Assembly (NCBI GenBank): GCA_905178155.1
Contig: CAJINV010000008.1
Location: 186,001 to 250,000, forward strand
Direction of reading: 5' to 3'
Source of the DNA: Amoebophrya sp. A120
Lineage: Eukaryota > Sar > Dinophyceae > Syndiniales > Amoebophryaceae
DNA length: 64,000 bases
Positions 52,712-63,078 of this stretch are shown piece after piece. Every line of letters begins with the position of its first letter. Position 1 is the first letter of the stretch. The position numbers and the translations under genes were made by a program. Under the pieces are notes generated by a model. That model did not search any database. It saw nothing but the letters and a program-made list of their open reading frames with translations, and was not told the origin of the DNA.

Positions 52712-53023
52712 TCAGTGCGACCGTTCTTTTGTCGCCAGCAATTCCTCACTGAATTGCTGTAAGTGCTGATTTGATGCGCTGATTAGTCGGTCTATCTCTG
52801 AGTCGACGTACTTCAACACCAGATCCCGCAATGTACAATCTCCGTACTTCTGAATCAGCTCATGCAGCGCCGTTTTGTCAGTGCTTCCGCTTTCTTGTGG
52901 TCGATGGTTGAGGGACGGTTCGTGATTGTGGTTAGCATTGACTCCTGCACCGCTGCGCTTGAGACCAGTCGCGCTGCCCCCGGAACCTGTCTCAAAACTC
53001 GCTGAAGCTGTTGCACCCACCAT
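52712..53023 (-). CDS. Small helical protein, 103 aa (possibly the last exon of a longer gene)
   Basis: The ATG at 53023 gives MVGATASASFETGSGGSATG, a Ser/Gly-rich leader. A regular helical region follows, ALHELIQKYGDCTLRDLVLK then YVDSEIDRLISASNQHLQQF, ending TKERSH. A pyrimidine-rich acceptor (AAAGTTCTTTGCAG) ends 3 nt before the ATG, so the ATG may follow a trans-spliced leader or this may be an internal exon. Two possible upstream exons with good splice sites (53357-53295 and 53191-53110) are open, but their phases do not connect cleanly to this frame. I recognise no family; the heptad-like spacing suggests a short coiled coil. Confidence 0.45.
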   Translation of the reverse strand: MVGATASASFETGSGGSATGLKRSGAGVNANHNHEPSLNHRPQESGSTDKTALHELIQKYGDCTLRDLVLKYVDSEIDRLISASNQHLQQFSEELLATKERSH

Positions 53024-53422
53024 GCTCTGCAAAGAACTTTAACTCAAGGACTACACCAATGAATTATCTTTGGTATTTGGGATTGGGACTACTGCAACAA
53101 ACTACTCACCCCCGCTGGATTGAAAAATGGGGTCAGCGTGGTTACTCTGGCTATGCTCGGTTTGGCGCGTGACACTTTTTTTCTCGCCCTCCTAATGATC
53201 TGCTACATAGAGATAGACATAGACATCATACAACAGGGACACATAAAACTCAGAAGGAAAAGCAAAGACAATTCGAAAGACAGAACCAAGTCACCTGTTT
53301 GAATTCCGCTCTTCGACCGAGAATCAGCTTCAAGTTCGTAAATGCGAATCTGACCACCTGCTGATACGAATCCGTATTCGAGTTTTATTTCGCAAGTACA
53401 AAATATAGCCGCCGGGGCGGGG

Positions 53423-54126
53423 GTAGTGAGGTCGTGGGCGTTTTTTTTGCCGGCCGCAGCCTTGGCCGCGGCTTTGCTTTTTATGGGCTCGCCATACCGC
53501 CGTGAGTAACGTTATGCCGCACGGTATGGCGGCCACTTGGGAAACGTCGCAAATTTTGGCACATTTCCAAAATTCCTTTCCGAAAGCCAGCCCCGATGCT
53601 ATGGGGCCGATCCGGGTGCCACGGGGGGCGCCCAAAAAGCGAAGAAAAACCGGGCCCATAGCATGCGGATTGGCTTTGCGCGTCTGGCGCGCTTTTTATT
53701 TTTCGCGTTTTTATTTTTCACGCCGGCGCTTTTTGCAAAGCTTCCCAGGCTCTAAAACCGGCGAAAAGGCGGCCGCTTTCGCGGCCACCCAAAATACTCC
53801 GAAATCGCGGCCGTGCCGGGCTGTTTCGCTGTTCTGATTTTGGGCGCGTTTTTTGCGCGCCCCTTTTTGGGCGCCCCAAATCGCCAGAAACCAAGGCGGC
53901 GGGCGCCTCAGAAGGGCGCCCCTTTTGCCGGCTCCCCTGCGTCGTTTTATCAAGTGCGAATCGATAGTTTTCAACCGGGCTTGTTTGATGGCAACGCCCC
54001 GGCCGCTTGACAATTGAAAATTTTTTCTGTCAAAAAACACTTCCGCCCGCTTCAAAACTGCCGGTCGTTTTTCACGGGAGGTGGCAAAAAAACTCCCCGG
54101 TTAGAACCGTTCGGTGACCTCACTAC
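53423..54126. mobile_element. GC-rich hairpin-laden element with short TIRs, ~704 bp
   Basis: GTAGTGAGGTC (53423-53433) and GACCTCACTAC (54116-54126) are perfect 11-bp inverted ends, and a T8/A7 stretch next to GCC/GGC continues the symmetry inside. The interior is packed with nested palindromes: GCCATACCG...CGGTATGGC near 53,490-53,535, ATGCTATGGGGCC...GGCCCATAGCAT near 53,595-53,665, and GGCGCGTTTTTTGCGCGCC near 53,840. No transposase ORF is seen. I found no clear target-site duplication, so element status is probable, not certain. Possible coding exons lie on both sides. Confidence 0.5.
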
Positions 54127-55415
54127 ATATTACGTACTGACAGACTCACTCACTCACATGGCAATATTATTTATACTTATCTTCCTATGTCTATATCGCC
54201 ACCTCGCAGCCGATAATCCACCTTCCTTGGCACAATTTTTGCATCGCGAATCATGTGTGACGTTTTCTGCGCATCTATCTGATTTGTGTGAGTGGCTGCA
54301 CAGTGCAGTCCGGGCGGGGCGTGGATTCCACTTCATCGACGCTATCAAAGATGACTCATCGTTCATCGAACACGCTCCATTGCTTGGCGTTTCACTCAGG
54401 CACGAACGATGCCGAACAGGAGCCACAATCGAGTAATGAGCGATGAATTTCGCCAGCGATTCATTGTGTCAGTGTCGAATCGAATTTCGACTCGGAGTTG
54501 TCTTCAGATCCATAGACTGACCTAAGTGAATGTCATTATTTTCCAGGTAGCAACATGGCCTCAAAGAATTCGCTTGTAGCTGCAGTGGTGCTAGTTTATG
54601 TGGCTATCACTGTACGCAAAAAGTCCTCCAAAACGGATTTTTTTACTCTCTGCCGGCGGTTGTTGTTAGGAATACACACCTGCTGTAGTTTTGCTCAACT
54701 TGACTATAACGGCGCAGCCGGTGCCGTTTCTGCAGCTGCAGTATGAACTGGAGTTTCACCAGCGCAGCAAGAATTCATGTACAACATCTCTCGCAAAAGA
54801 CAGCAGGTACAGAGTCCTTGTTTGCCGTAGTCGAATTCTTGGAAAAAGCAGGCTCTACACTTTGTCATTTTTCGTGAAAAAAAACGCTATTTTTTTCAAG
54901 AAAAACCGGTAAGGCCGCCCGTAGAGTTGATCGGACAGGAGCTATCCATGTAGTCAGCGCAGAGTAGAAAGCCGGGTATATGGCGCTTTGACGGACCGTT
55001 TTGTTGACAATGGAAATACGTACAGGTACACCGAAAACGCAAAATTTAAATTTACAATTGGATAAAAACATTGTTGATAAAAAATGGTCGCTTGTTAGCT
55101 TTGAAGCAGGCGAAATGTGACAAAGAGAAGAAACAGAATTTCCTGTTATTGCAAGCTATATCCTCCGGTCTTGCTTGCGAGCTGCTCCACTTTTCATTTC
55201 CTAGCAGCTACTGTGAAAAACGAAAGAAAACAAACCATGTGGTGAACTTAACTCGGATTTACTTTTATTGTCGTTTGATTGAATCAAAATGCTTTTTAAT
55301 AAATTGGGACGTCACATAGCAAACGGCAGCCTTAGTGTAAAAAAACTATGAAGTGTCCAAGGAGATCAACAGTATGCCGCCGGCGAGCACGAAACAGAAC
55401 TAGCTTTTCTCGCGA
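54127..55415. other. Intergenic, 1.3 kb, no supported gene
   Basis: Short ORFs on both strands (54014-54436 plus, 54154-54426 minus, 54555-54912 plus) lack motifs and splice context. This is the 3' flank of the disulfide isomerase gene. Confidence 0.45.
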
Positions 55416-58260
55416 CTACAACTCCTCCTGGGAATCCGGCAAGGCATCCTCGTCCAGGGCATCCTCCTCCTCGGGGTCCATCTCGTCGAGCTTGTCGAGT
55501 TCATCCAGCTCCGGCATGGGCTCCAACTTGCCCGAAGCGATGTCACCCAAGAACGTCTCCACGGCCTCGGCGGTAAGCTTTGCCGGCTCGTCGCTGAAGC
55601 TGCGCACAAACTTCTCGACCTAGTTAGGTTTTCGTTTTTGGTGGGAGTAGATGATTTACTGAATACTTTTTTGAATTTTAAATGATCACACGCAAAAGCA
55701 CTGCTATTGCAACCCCGCGGCCGGTATAAACATGCATATTCTTTTTACCACACTCCCAGTATCACCTTTCTACGAGGCTACCAGTCGAACTTGAAAAAAA
55801 TATCGATTGCAAAATCCTACCTTCGCTTCGGACTCGCCCATTAAGTCGCCGCGCTGCAGGACAATCGTGGGGTAGTTGGCGCAGCCCAACTCTTCTCGCG
55901 CATGAGCTTCAAACTCGGCGACATCCAACCACACAAATGGAAAGCTGTAATTTTTAGTTTTCGACATCTTTAGTAGAGTTGACGTGCCTGCGGCTACGAG
56001 ACGTCAATGCTGTCCCTCGCACATCGGTGACTCAATGCGCAAACAACGTCAATCTAACCACCTCGGTCTTGCACCCGGGTGACCAATGTAGTCTATTGCT
56101 CTAGATGAAACACAAACACACCCAAGATTCTACAAAAGATATTAAAGTGTATCAAGTGATTTTTGCGTTTAATCATATGCAAGAACGTATCACTGCTTTG
56201 CTTGGGCCACTTCTAAGTACTCTAATTTTATTAGCAAGTACACGTCCTTTCCAGCAGCTGCCTGCTTCTTGTAGGCCTCCACCAAAGCCGGGGACACGGA
56301 AGTGAGCTGCTGCTCGATGGTGACCGGGTCGAGGCACACCCAGAACAAGCCCTTTGACGCTCGCTCCACGTAGAGCTCAAAGTTGTCTTCGTTGATCTGC
56401 CCGAAGAGTGGAATGCGCTCACTCTTCACCCAAGCGTCCAAAGCAGCCGTTTCGAACGCGCCACTGTACTTGATCTGTGATTTTTTGTTATTTTTTTTTC
56501 TGAAGACGAGCGAAGACCATGTTCTCCTACCCCGGCTTTCCTTGGCACTAGTTTCAGTTGCATGTTCGTACGGAAGGAGAAATCTCGCAAAAGCTAGGAA
56601 ACCTAAACCCCAGGCAAAGTGAAACAGTACGTAGCGCCCTGTCACGACAAAAACTCTAATAAGCATCAAGGAACTGCCACGGATAAGTACACTCTCTGCT
56701 GTTCCACGATAGAGATCCACACTGGTGGACGCCGCTTCGGAGTACACAAAGTGAGTCATGGTTGTGTTCGTCGCGACCTCAGTAATCGACTCGAGCAGGC
56801 TCTTGTCCCCCTTCGCGACCACAAGTCCCTGAGACCACTTTCGCTCCTTAAGCGCCTCGCCAATCTCCGCTTCCGTCAGGGTCTTCACCACTGTATAATT
56901 TTATTTGCATCTGATTTCAATTTACATTTAGTGCGCTTTTTGTACAAGCGTCCATGGCTACCTCCTGCAATTATTTTCATGTTTAGGAGAAAAAAGTTTT
57001 GAAGAAAGCAGTAACACTCGAGAAGTACCTGGTCCCATGTTCCCTTTGACCCATTCCACGATTCCGTCTGCAGATCGGGGTCCGGAATACTCCTTCTTCT
57101 GTCCCTTGACAAATCACTATGCATTTAAAAACACTTACACCCCCCTCTCAAGTATCACGCTTCGCGATCCTGACAGTTGCACGCAGCTGTGTTTTCTGAC
57201 ACCTCTCCAGCTAAAAATAAAAACTTGAAACAGAGCGAAGTCAGCATACCCGCTGCAAATACGGCAGAAACAGAGCCACGAAAGAGAGATACTTGGTACG
57301 AGTTGGAGTATGTTGCTAAATTTGAATTCCATAGCCAATAAAGTGTGGGGTACCCCTCGACCTTGTAAGTGGTAGCCAAGTCGTTTATGAAATCCAAAAC
57401 CTCCGAGAATCCCCTGTTCGTGCAGATCAACTTCATTTTTCTTATTCGCCGATGGCGATCATGAAATATATACAAATTCCGATATTATCAAATCGCTGCA
57501 TTACAAAAATCATGGTCAAAGATACATACTCAATGCAAGACCTGCCTCATTTTGTTTTTGTACGATCAATTGACTTTTTGTACCCAATACCAGACGTTCA
57601 TTCGTCATTTACTGGTAATAGTGGTAGTGCGACGAGGTCGCAGAATCGACAACCAAGTGAGAGCACGTCTTCTTCCTTTGCTAGCAGGAGAAGTGATGCA
57701 AAACGAGGGATTCATCACAGCTTGCGTCTCGTATCTGTCTCGACCGTTGCATCCACCTCTGCCAGCACAACTCCATCTTCTTTCAACTTCGCTGCGGCTT
57801 CGATGTAGTCTCCGGCCATCGACTGTATAAAAAATTAGATATGGTTATCAGTTTAGAATTAGTTTTGGGTAGCAAGCAGGGTAGCAACGTATTCGCGAAA
57901 TGGTCCACTTCTGACTTACATTTCGTTTCGCCGTTGGCAAAGAGTAGTAAAGTACGAGCGCAAGCTAGCTTTATAACACATCGCCTTTTTCTTCGACGGC
58001 TCTCATCTAGCCCGTCGCAAATTGTATTCTTGCGAAGCCGAACCTCTTCTGGTACTTTTCGAATCTAAACATCTTCACGGCTTTGTGTATACCTTGCAGT
58101 GTCCGCACCACGGTGCATAGAACTTGACAAGTACGTACTCGCTGGACAGAACCTCGTCGGCATTGCTACTTGTCATCTGCACCACATCTGACGCGTCTTC
58201 CGCCAAGATCGCTACTGGCAGCAACCCACCGGCTGCCAAAAGGTGTCGCAAAACGCCCAT
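55416..58260 (-). CDS. Protein disulfide isomerase, a-b-b' type, ~397 aa, eight exons
   Basis: PDI family oxidoreductases form and rearrange disulfides in the ER. Exons are 58260-58093, 57822-57719, 57413-57335, 57113-57029, 56890-56694, 56474-56242, 55944-55821 and 55619-55416; they total 1,194 nt, in frame. Introns 3 and 5 are non-canonical and the others are GT-AG. Features: a signal peptide MGVLRHLLAAGGLLPVAILA; a thioredoxin-like a domain with VKFYAPWCGHCK (Cys52, Cys55), KVEGYPTLYW and FVKGQKKEYSGPRSADGIVE; a b domain (VKTLTEAEIGEALKERKWSQ ... IKYSGAFETAALDAWVKSER); and a b'-like domain (FPFVWLDVAEFEAHAREELG, CANYPTIVLQRG). The acidic tail ends QEEL, a plausible ER-retrieval variant of KDEL. 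No second CGHC domain is present, so the usual a' domain is miss-ing. Intron 2 placement adds ~20 residues to the a domain relative to the usual fold. Confidence 0.9.
56475..56693 (-). mobile_element. Non-canonical intron flanked by AGA repeats (PDI intron 5)
   Basis: On the minus strand ...GCAG|AGA|GTGTACTTATCC opens and ...AAAAATCAC|AGA|TCAAGTAC closes the insert. Keeping one AGA gives GCA GAG ATC AAG TAC, joining TAE to IKYSGAF, the expected PDI b-domain sequence. The ends just inside the repeats are GTG/CAC. GT-AG choices break the frame. It fits the direct-repeat rule of the other introner-like introns, but its inverted ends are only ~3 bp. Confidence 0.5.
57114..57334 (-). other. Non-canonical intron, boundaries unresolved (PDI intron 3)
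   Basis: The PDI motif requires ...GYPTLYW to join FVKGQKKEY. The first ends TTTATTGG, followed by CTATGGAATTC; the second is preceded by AAATGCATAGTGA. CTATG and CATAG are inverted. The only nearby GT donor (CAA|GTATCT, ~39 nt into the insert) would add foreign residues and a stop. Precise cut positions are uncertain by a few bases. Confidence 0.45.
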
Positions 58261-59191
58261 TCTGCTGCGCGTTCACTTATTCACTCAGCTCCGGACTTCA
58301 AACAAACCCTGAAGGCCTCCGGACTAGCACGAATGCGTAGTCAGCGCACACTGTACTGCTGGTAACGACGTCACAACGGGTAAAAAAAAACTGCAATCAG
58401 GACCGCGAAATATTTATTCCAAAAGTAGAATCACAACAGGTCGAAATGAGATTGCGAGATCGTGTGGCAACAATATGATTAAAATGAAAAGAACTCGACA
58501 GCTACATGAGATACCTACTAAATTGCACAGAGTCTATGAAAATCTTTCGTGTGCCACCGCCTGTGCCAGAGTTTCGAAAAAAAGAACACTTGTAGAATCT
58601 TTCGTTCAGATGATGCACGCATCATTTTCTTCGTGAGACAGGGTCATCTATGAAACATGCCTGTAGTGCTGCGAAAAAACCTTGATTGATCTGCGACAAC
58701 AGTCCTAAAAAACTGATCATCTCCCCCGCGGGTCGAGGTCGCCGTATCACCTCACTGATTCTAATTCTAAATTGGAGCTTCGCTTTCAAAGTACGCCACG
58801 ACGAGGTAAAATCAGTGGCTGAGCCTTGGGCCGAAAAATATTAAGAAAGTGCAAGTCATCCCTGTTCGCAGAAGGACAAAATGCAGAGATTTGTTGTTGT
58901 GCGGGGGGTAAACATGTTATGCACAGCAATCAACACAGAAAATCTAGTTCGTTCTTCTCCTTCTAGATCTCGGCAAATAAGAAATATTGCATGAGTGGGA
59001 ACGAAGAGATAGAGATACCTCGGCAACCATCTTCAAGAAGGTCAACTTCACGTCCGTGGGAGTCATTCTCCAAATGGAAAAATAAGTGAGAAACGGCTCT
59101 CGCTACCAGGCGACGATCTATAAATTTGTGGTCGGCATGATGTGACAGCTCACTGCTGAACTGTCATATAAAGCGAAAAAAACCTTGTTCG
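58261..59191. other. Intergenic, 0.9 kb, no supported gene
   Basis: No ORF over ~60 codons and no repeat noticed. Upstream region of the PDI gene and 3' flank of the 791-aa gene. Confidence 0.5.
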
Positions 59192-61567
59192 TCATACCGC
59201 CGAAGGTTTTCCCGGCACCCAGAGGCCGTCCCATTGTTGTACCAAGTCTCCGTACATTGTTTGTCGCGTGTGCGCGGCACTGCTACTGGGAAAATGCTCT
59301 CCGTCGAGTCCCAAATGGACCGCTTGCCGCAGTAAAAGATCTCCGATGCTCGTAGTATCGTATATTCCGTCTGATGGCAACTTTACGGTCGACGAAGCCA
59401 GGTTTCTTAATCGAGCTCGCGACGCTTCTCTGTGTTCCCTCCACAACGTTGCGCGACAAAAAGCCACTTCCTCCGCGTCCGCAGCGCCACCGAACTCAAT
59501 TTGCATCTGCTGTAAGAGGCTCCACGCACCGAGAAACTCTTCTGCTGTCACACCATGGCCCTCGATCCAGTTCAAGAAAACTTCCAGCACTTTTGACGGA
59601 ACTGTCCGCCAAGACGTCGCCGTTATTTTATCGGCGAGCTCAACGGGTGAGAGCGGTGCTGTCCCTACAGAAGATGCCGTCCCAGCAGAGACCCCGGATG
59701 CCGTCGTTGACACACTAGCTCGAGCTACCTCCGGTCGTCCTGGAGACTTGCCACTCGTTCCGCCACTTGCTCTTGCAGGGGCTCCTGCGTCAGATGATGA
59801 CTGTGCTTTCGCTTCAGCGACTGCCACAGCACCCTCGGAAGGTGCTTGGGCCGTGCTTGTACTCGACCGCGAGTTTCGGCGATTATGATTATCCTCACGC
59901 AACCATAGCCAAGGGTGAGACGTGCCTGCATTCATTTTCTGCCCAGTGCCGCTGTCAGAAGCAGCAGAAACTCCTTCTCCTTTGCCAAGAGAAATTGACA
60001 GTGAGTTATTTCTCTCGGAGCGGGATAGCTTGTTCAGCAGCGCTTCCGCGTACGTGCGCAAATAGACATCTGCATCCGCGGTCGCAAAAAGCGTCTGCAG
60101 CAACAAGTCCGGCTCCTCGCAAATCAGCTGGGCAACGTGGGCCACCAGGGGACGTTGTTTCCACAACGCGCAACGATTTTCTTGTCGCTGCGGCTCGACC
60201 TCGGGGACCAGCGGAGATTGCCATCCCCGCCGAAGTCCTCTCTTCTCAAAGAAGTTGTCGACCATTGCTCTCTTCTTCTTGAAATCCTTGCTTCCTTTCC
60301 GCCACTCGCGCTTCTGCACCCAGGAAGAAGTCGCGTAATCATAGACAGCGCAGCGGTGCACCTGCTTCCGAAACACGTATTCCAGTGTGCATCTTTCGTT
60401 GTCTTTCCACCTTCGGGAACCGTGAGAGACGCGCATCTCGTCAGCCTTTGGCTTTGCCTGCGCGCCCGCGCGCGAAAAATCAGAACCTCCAGACACAATT
60501 CGCTTCGCGATCATGATTTCGAACATATCCTCTTTGCTTGGTCGTGCTGGTCTGGCGGTCCCCGGTCTGTTCGTCGTGTTCGTGTAGCCAAAAGATGCCG
60601 ATGCTCGTGCTTTCTCGCCGCCTTTTGGCAGTTGCTTTCCGTTTCGTCCTTCCGATGCTGTCGTTTTTTTCTTGCCGTTGCCTTTGGATGATGTATTGGT
60701 GTCCTTGTCCTTGATAGGAGTGCTGTCCTGAAGATGCACTGCATTGCCTCTAGATCCGGGCGAGAGCAGGGCCTGCTGCTCGACACCTTCGCGTTTTTGT
60801 GTGTGTGCTGTCGCTTGCAGCTGTGGCTCAATTTGTAGCGCATCGCTCTGGGTCGGATGAGAAGAGGCCGAGTAAAGAGGAAGATGTTGAGCGCCACCGC
60901 TGGCAAAAGAAAACAATGCTTGATCATGTTGAGAGTTGGCGTCGTACCAGAAAGAGGAAGAAGCAGGGAACCCGCCTCCATGAGCGGGATACTCTATTTC
61001 GGGTTCGGCTGTGACATCAGCGTACTCAAGATTGTAATTCTCGGCAGGAGGAGGAAAGCTTTGAAAGCTTTCCGGTGCTTGCGCCGCGGTTGCTAACATG
61101 AGGTGTGTCTGGTGGGTCATCGCCCCCGCCGGTATAATGTAATTGACGTCAACTGGCGGTACCATTTCTCGGCCGGGCAGAATGGAAGTGGGAAAATTGC
61201 CATCAAGAGAACCTGCTGGTGCGAAGGAAGGCGGCACCATCACGTGTCGCGCAGGAAGCTGCACAGCAGTCGCGCCGGCAAACTGCAAGTCGCACCACGT
61301 AGCAAAATCAGGAAACCCAGCATCCGCTTCTCCAACGCGAGTTCCAGTTTCCGAGCGGCGCTGCTGTTGATACAATTGTTGCATCACAGGATCATCATAC
61401 ATCATCCGACGCACGTGGTCTCCGAGTAGTTGTTCAGGTGGAGGTCGCGGGACAAAATGAGCAATGTGCTCTTCATACGGAGGCTGCGGCAACGCCACGC
61501 CTCCAGCTGCTGCAATAATTGAATATCTGCTCGAATCCATGATATCCTCGGTTTTGCTTTTGCCCAT
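59192..61567 (-). CDS. Disordered protein with a basic central block, 791 aa, single exon
   Basis: The ATG at 61567 gives MGKSKTEDIMDSSRYSIIAA. The N-terminal ~350 residues are Pro/Gln/Ala-rich and disordered. The centre has a strongly basic, aromatic block, MRVSHGSRRWKDNERCTLEY ... WVQKREWRKGSKDFKKKRAM, which could bind nucleic acid. It is followed by a helical LVAHVAQLICEEPDLLLQTL and, after another Ser/Thr linker, a C-terminal helical stretch (SKVLEVFLNWIEGHGVTAEE ... LLQQMQIEF). I recognise no family. An acceptor (TTCTCGTTTTAG) ends 22 nt before the ATG, consistent with a 5'-UTR or leader splice. The last codons GCG GTATGA also read as a donor, so a further downstream exon cannot be excluded. 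Confidence 0.62.
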   Translation of the reverse strand: MGKSKTEDIMDSSRYSIIAAAGGVALPQPPYEEHIAHFVPRPPPEQLLGDHVRRMMYDDPVMQQLYQQQRRSETGTRVGEADAGFPDFATWCDLQFAGATAVQLPARHVMVPPSFAPAGSLDGNFPTSILPGREMVPPVDVNYIIPAGAMTHQTHLMLATAAQAPESFQSFPPPAENYNLEYADVTAEPEIEYPAHGGGFPASSSFWYDANSQHDQALFSFASGGAQHLPLYSASSHPTQSDALQIEPQLQATAHTQKREGVEQQALLSPGSRGNAVHLQDSTPIKDKDTNTSSKGNGKKKTTASEGRNGKQLPKGGEKARASASFGYTNTTNRPGTARPARPSKEDMFEIMIAKRIVSGGSDFSRAGAQAKPKADEMRVSHGSRRWKDNERCTLEYVFRKQVHRCAVYDYATSSWVQKREWRKGSKDFKKKRAMVDNFFEKRGLRRGWQSPLVPEVEPQRQENRCALWKQRPLVAHVAQLICEEPDLLLQTLFATADADVYLRTYAEALLNKLSRSERNNSLSISLGKGEGVSAASDSGTGQKMNAGTSHPWLWLREDNHNRRNSRSSTSTAQAPSEGAVAVAEAKAQSSSDAGAPARASGGTSGKSPGRPEVARASVSTTASGVSAGTASSVGTAPLSPVELADKITATSWRTVPSKVLEVFLNWIEGHGVTAEEFLGAWSLLQQMQIEFGGAADAEEVAFCRATLWREHREASRARLRNLASSTVKLPSDGIYDTTSIGDLLLRQAVHLGLDGEHFPSSSAAHTRQTMYGDLVQQWDGLWVPGKPSAV

Positions 61568-61589
61568 GGTGTGAGCGATTGCGATATGC

Positions 61590-61604
61590 CTAAAACGAGA
61601 ACAA
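61590..61604 (-). promoter_or_regulatory. Candidate 5'-UTR splice (spliced-leader) acceptor
   Basis: The minus strand reads TTGTTCTCGTTTTAG ending 22 nt before the ATG of the 791-aa gene. Its pyrimidine tract plus AG makes it a good acceptor. No coding exon is evident upstream. Trans-splicing is the inferred use in a dinoflagellate-like nucleus; a cis 5'-UTR intron is the alternative. Confidence 0.35.
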
Positions 61605-63078
61605 ATACAAGACACTAACTCGAATATTTGATGGAGGTACTAGTACAAGTGAAGGAAAAGGAAAACGACATATTATAAGTTTAATAACAAGTTGCTGTTC
61701 TATCGCTGGGACTTCTAGGGGATAGGGAAAACCAGAAATCCTGAAGACAATTTGAAAAAAAAAATACGCAGCTTCAGCTGACAAGATGTCAACTTGATTA
61801 CAAGATGCGCTGACGACTAGAAGGTGGATAATATCTGAAGAAATTTCGGCTCCCGTTACCTTCTTTCGAAACGATGCTAAAAATTGCTGTCGTGGCCGCA
61901 TCCTTTTCATCTTTTTTGCTCGAGGAGAAAAAAGAAACGCATGGAGCGTGGTGAAGGTGAAGCTCAAGCTATGACATTATACTATCGTGAAGCTTAAGAA
62001 CCGACATGTGACTGGAGACTAGCTACCAGCGACCGAGAAAGGGTGTCATCTGGGTTGTGAACTTCTCACGACCGAGGAAGGGTTTTGAACTTCTTGCAGC
62101 AGACCGATGACTGATCTTTAGCGCCTACTCGCCGGACATCAGATTCGTTTCATACATAGTGTTCCACGTTTTTTCATCGCTCGATTCAGAGAGAATTTGA
62201 ATTTCCTTCATCATCATCTTCTAATCATCCTTTTTGTATAGTTAGAAGCCGCATAGTGCACATCGATCGTGCGACGTAAAAAGAGGTGCGACAGAGCGAC
62301 GATAGAAGCCGACGACGACTGGCAGTGGTCGTCCACACGGCAACTCGGTCGCGTCATTTCTCTGCTGAGAAAATCCCAGGACTACCCCGGCACAGCTTCG
62401 GCACGACTTTAATTGGTTATAGAAAGTGAAGCTGTTGTAAATGCGTTCTTCAGAAAAAAAAATCCCGATCGTGCACGCAAAGCTTTATACCTGGTTTCGC
62501 TACTTTTACTTTAACTTTCGTGCGTGAAAATATTACACGTGTATTACATCAGAGAGCGACGATTCTTGGCGGCGATGAACTACGAGTCCACTAGTTCGTT
62601 GTAGCTCATGACGTTGATTGTCTTCCTTGTCACTCACCAAATTGAATGATTTACTCCGCTACTTTTCGTACTACGAAATCACAAAAACTTAGAAGTGGAG
62701 CCTGTCACGACGCTACGGGTCGGAATTCAATCTTGTCTGAAATGTCACGACATCGCACGCACGCTAATCGCCGACAATGAGTGTTCGTGCGACGACCTCG
62801 AGCAGCGCGAGGACCAACACCAGCGCAGTGCATTTATTTCCCAAAAAGAAAAAGAGACGAAGCACCAGTACGTGGAAAAACTCGGATCCTTCGCTTTGCG
62901 TGAGGTGTCGTTCTTGAAAGAAAACTTTGATTACGGAAACATGTCCTAGCCATGTGGAGGAGCTCAGACAGCTTCCGGCGGTTCTTGGTGCCGTGTCCGC
63001 GTCAAATCCGGGGCCCATCCCCGACCACGGATTTCTATCTTGTTTTGTATTGTAGCACCACACCAGCCAAGACTATGC
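61605..63078. other. Intergenic or intronic, 1.5 kb, no supported gene
   Basis: Short ORFs only (61605-61967 minus, 62695-63063 on both strands). A perfect 11-bp direct repeat TTGTATTGTAG at 63045-63055 recurs at 63113-63123 and may flank a 68-bp intron-like insert in the gene to the right. Exons of that gene could lie here, but none is recognisable. Confidence 0.4.

Noticed and set aside
53110-53357. Two extra upstream exons for the 103-aa gene
   Set aside because: Splice signals look good, but phases fail: the second ends in phase 1 while the ATG-containing exon needs another phase.
57278-57300. Canonical donor CAA|GTATCT for PDI intron 3
   Set aside because: It would insert foreign residues after GYPTLYW, and joining to the AG acceptor gives an immediate stop.
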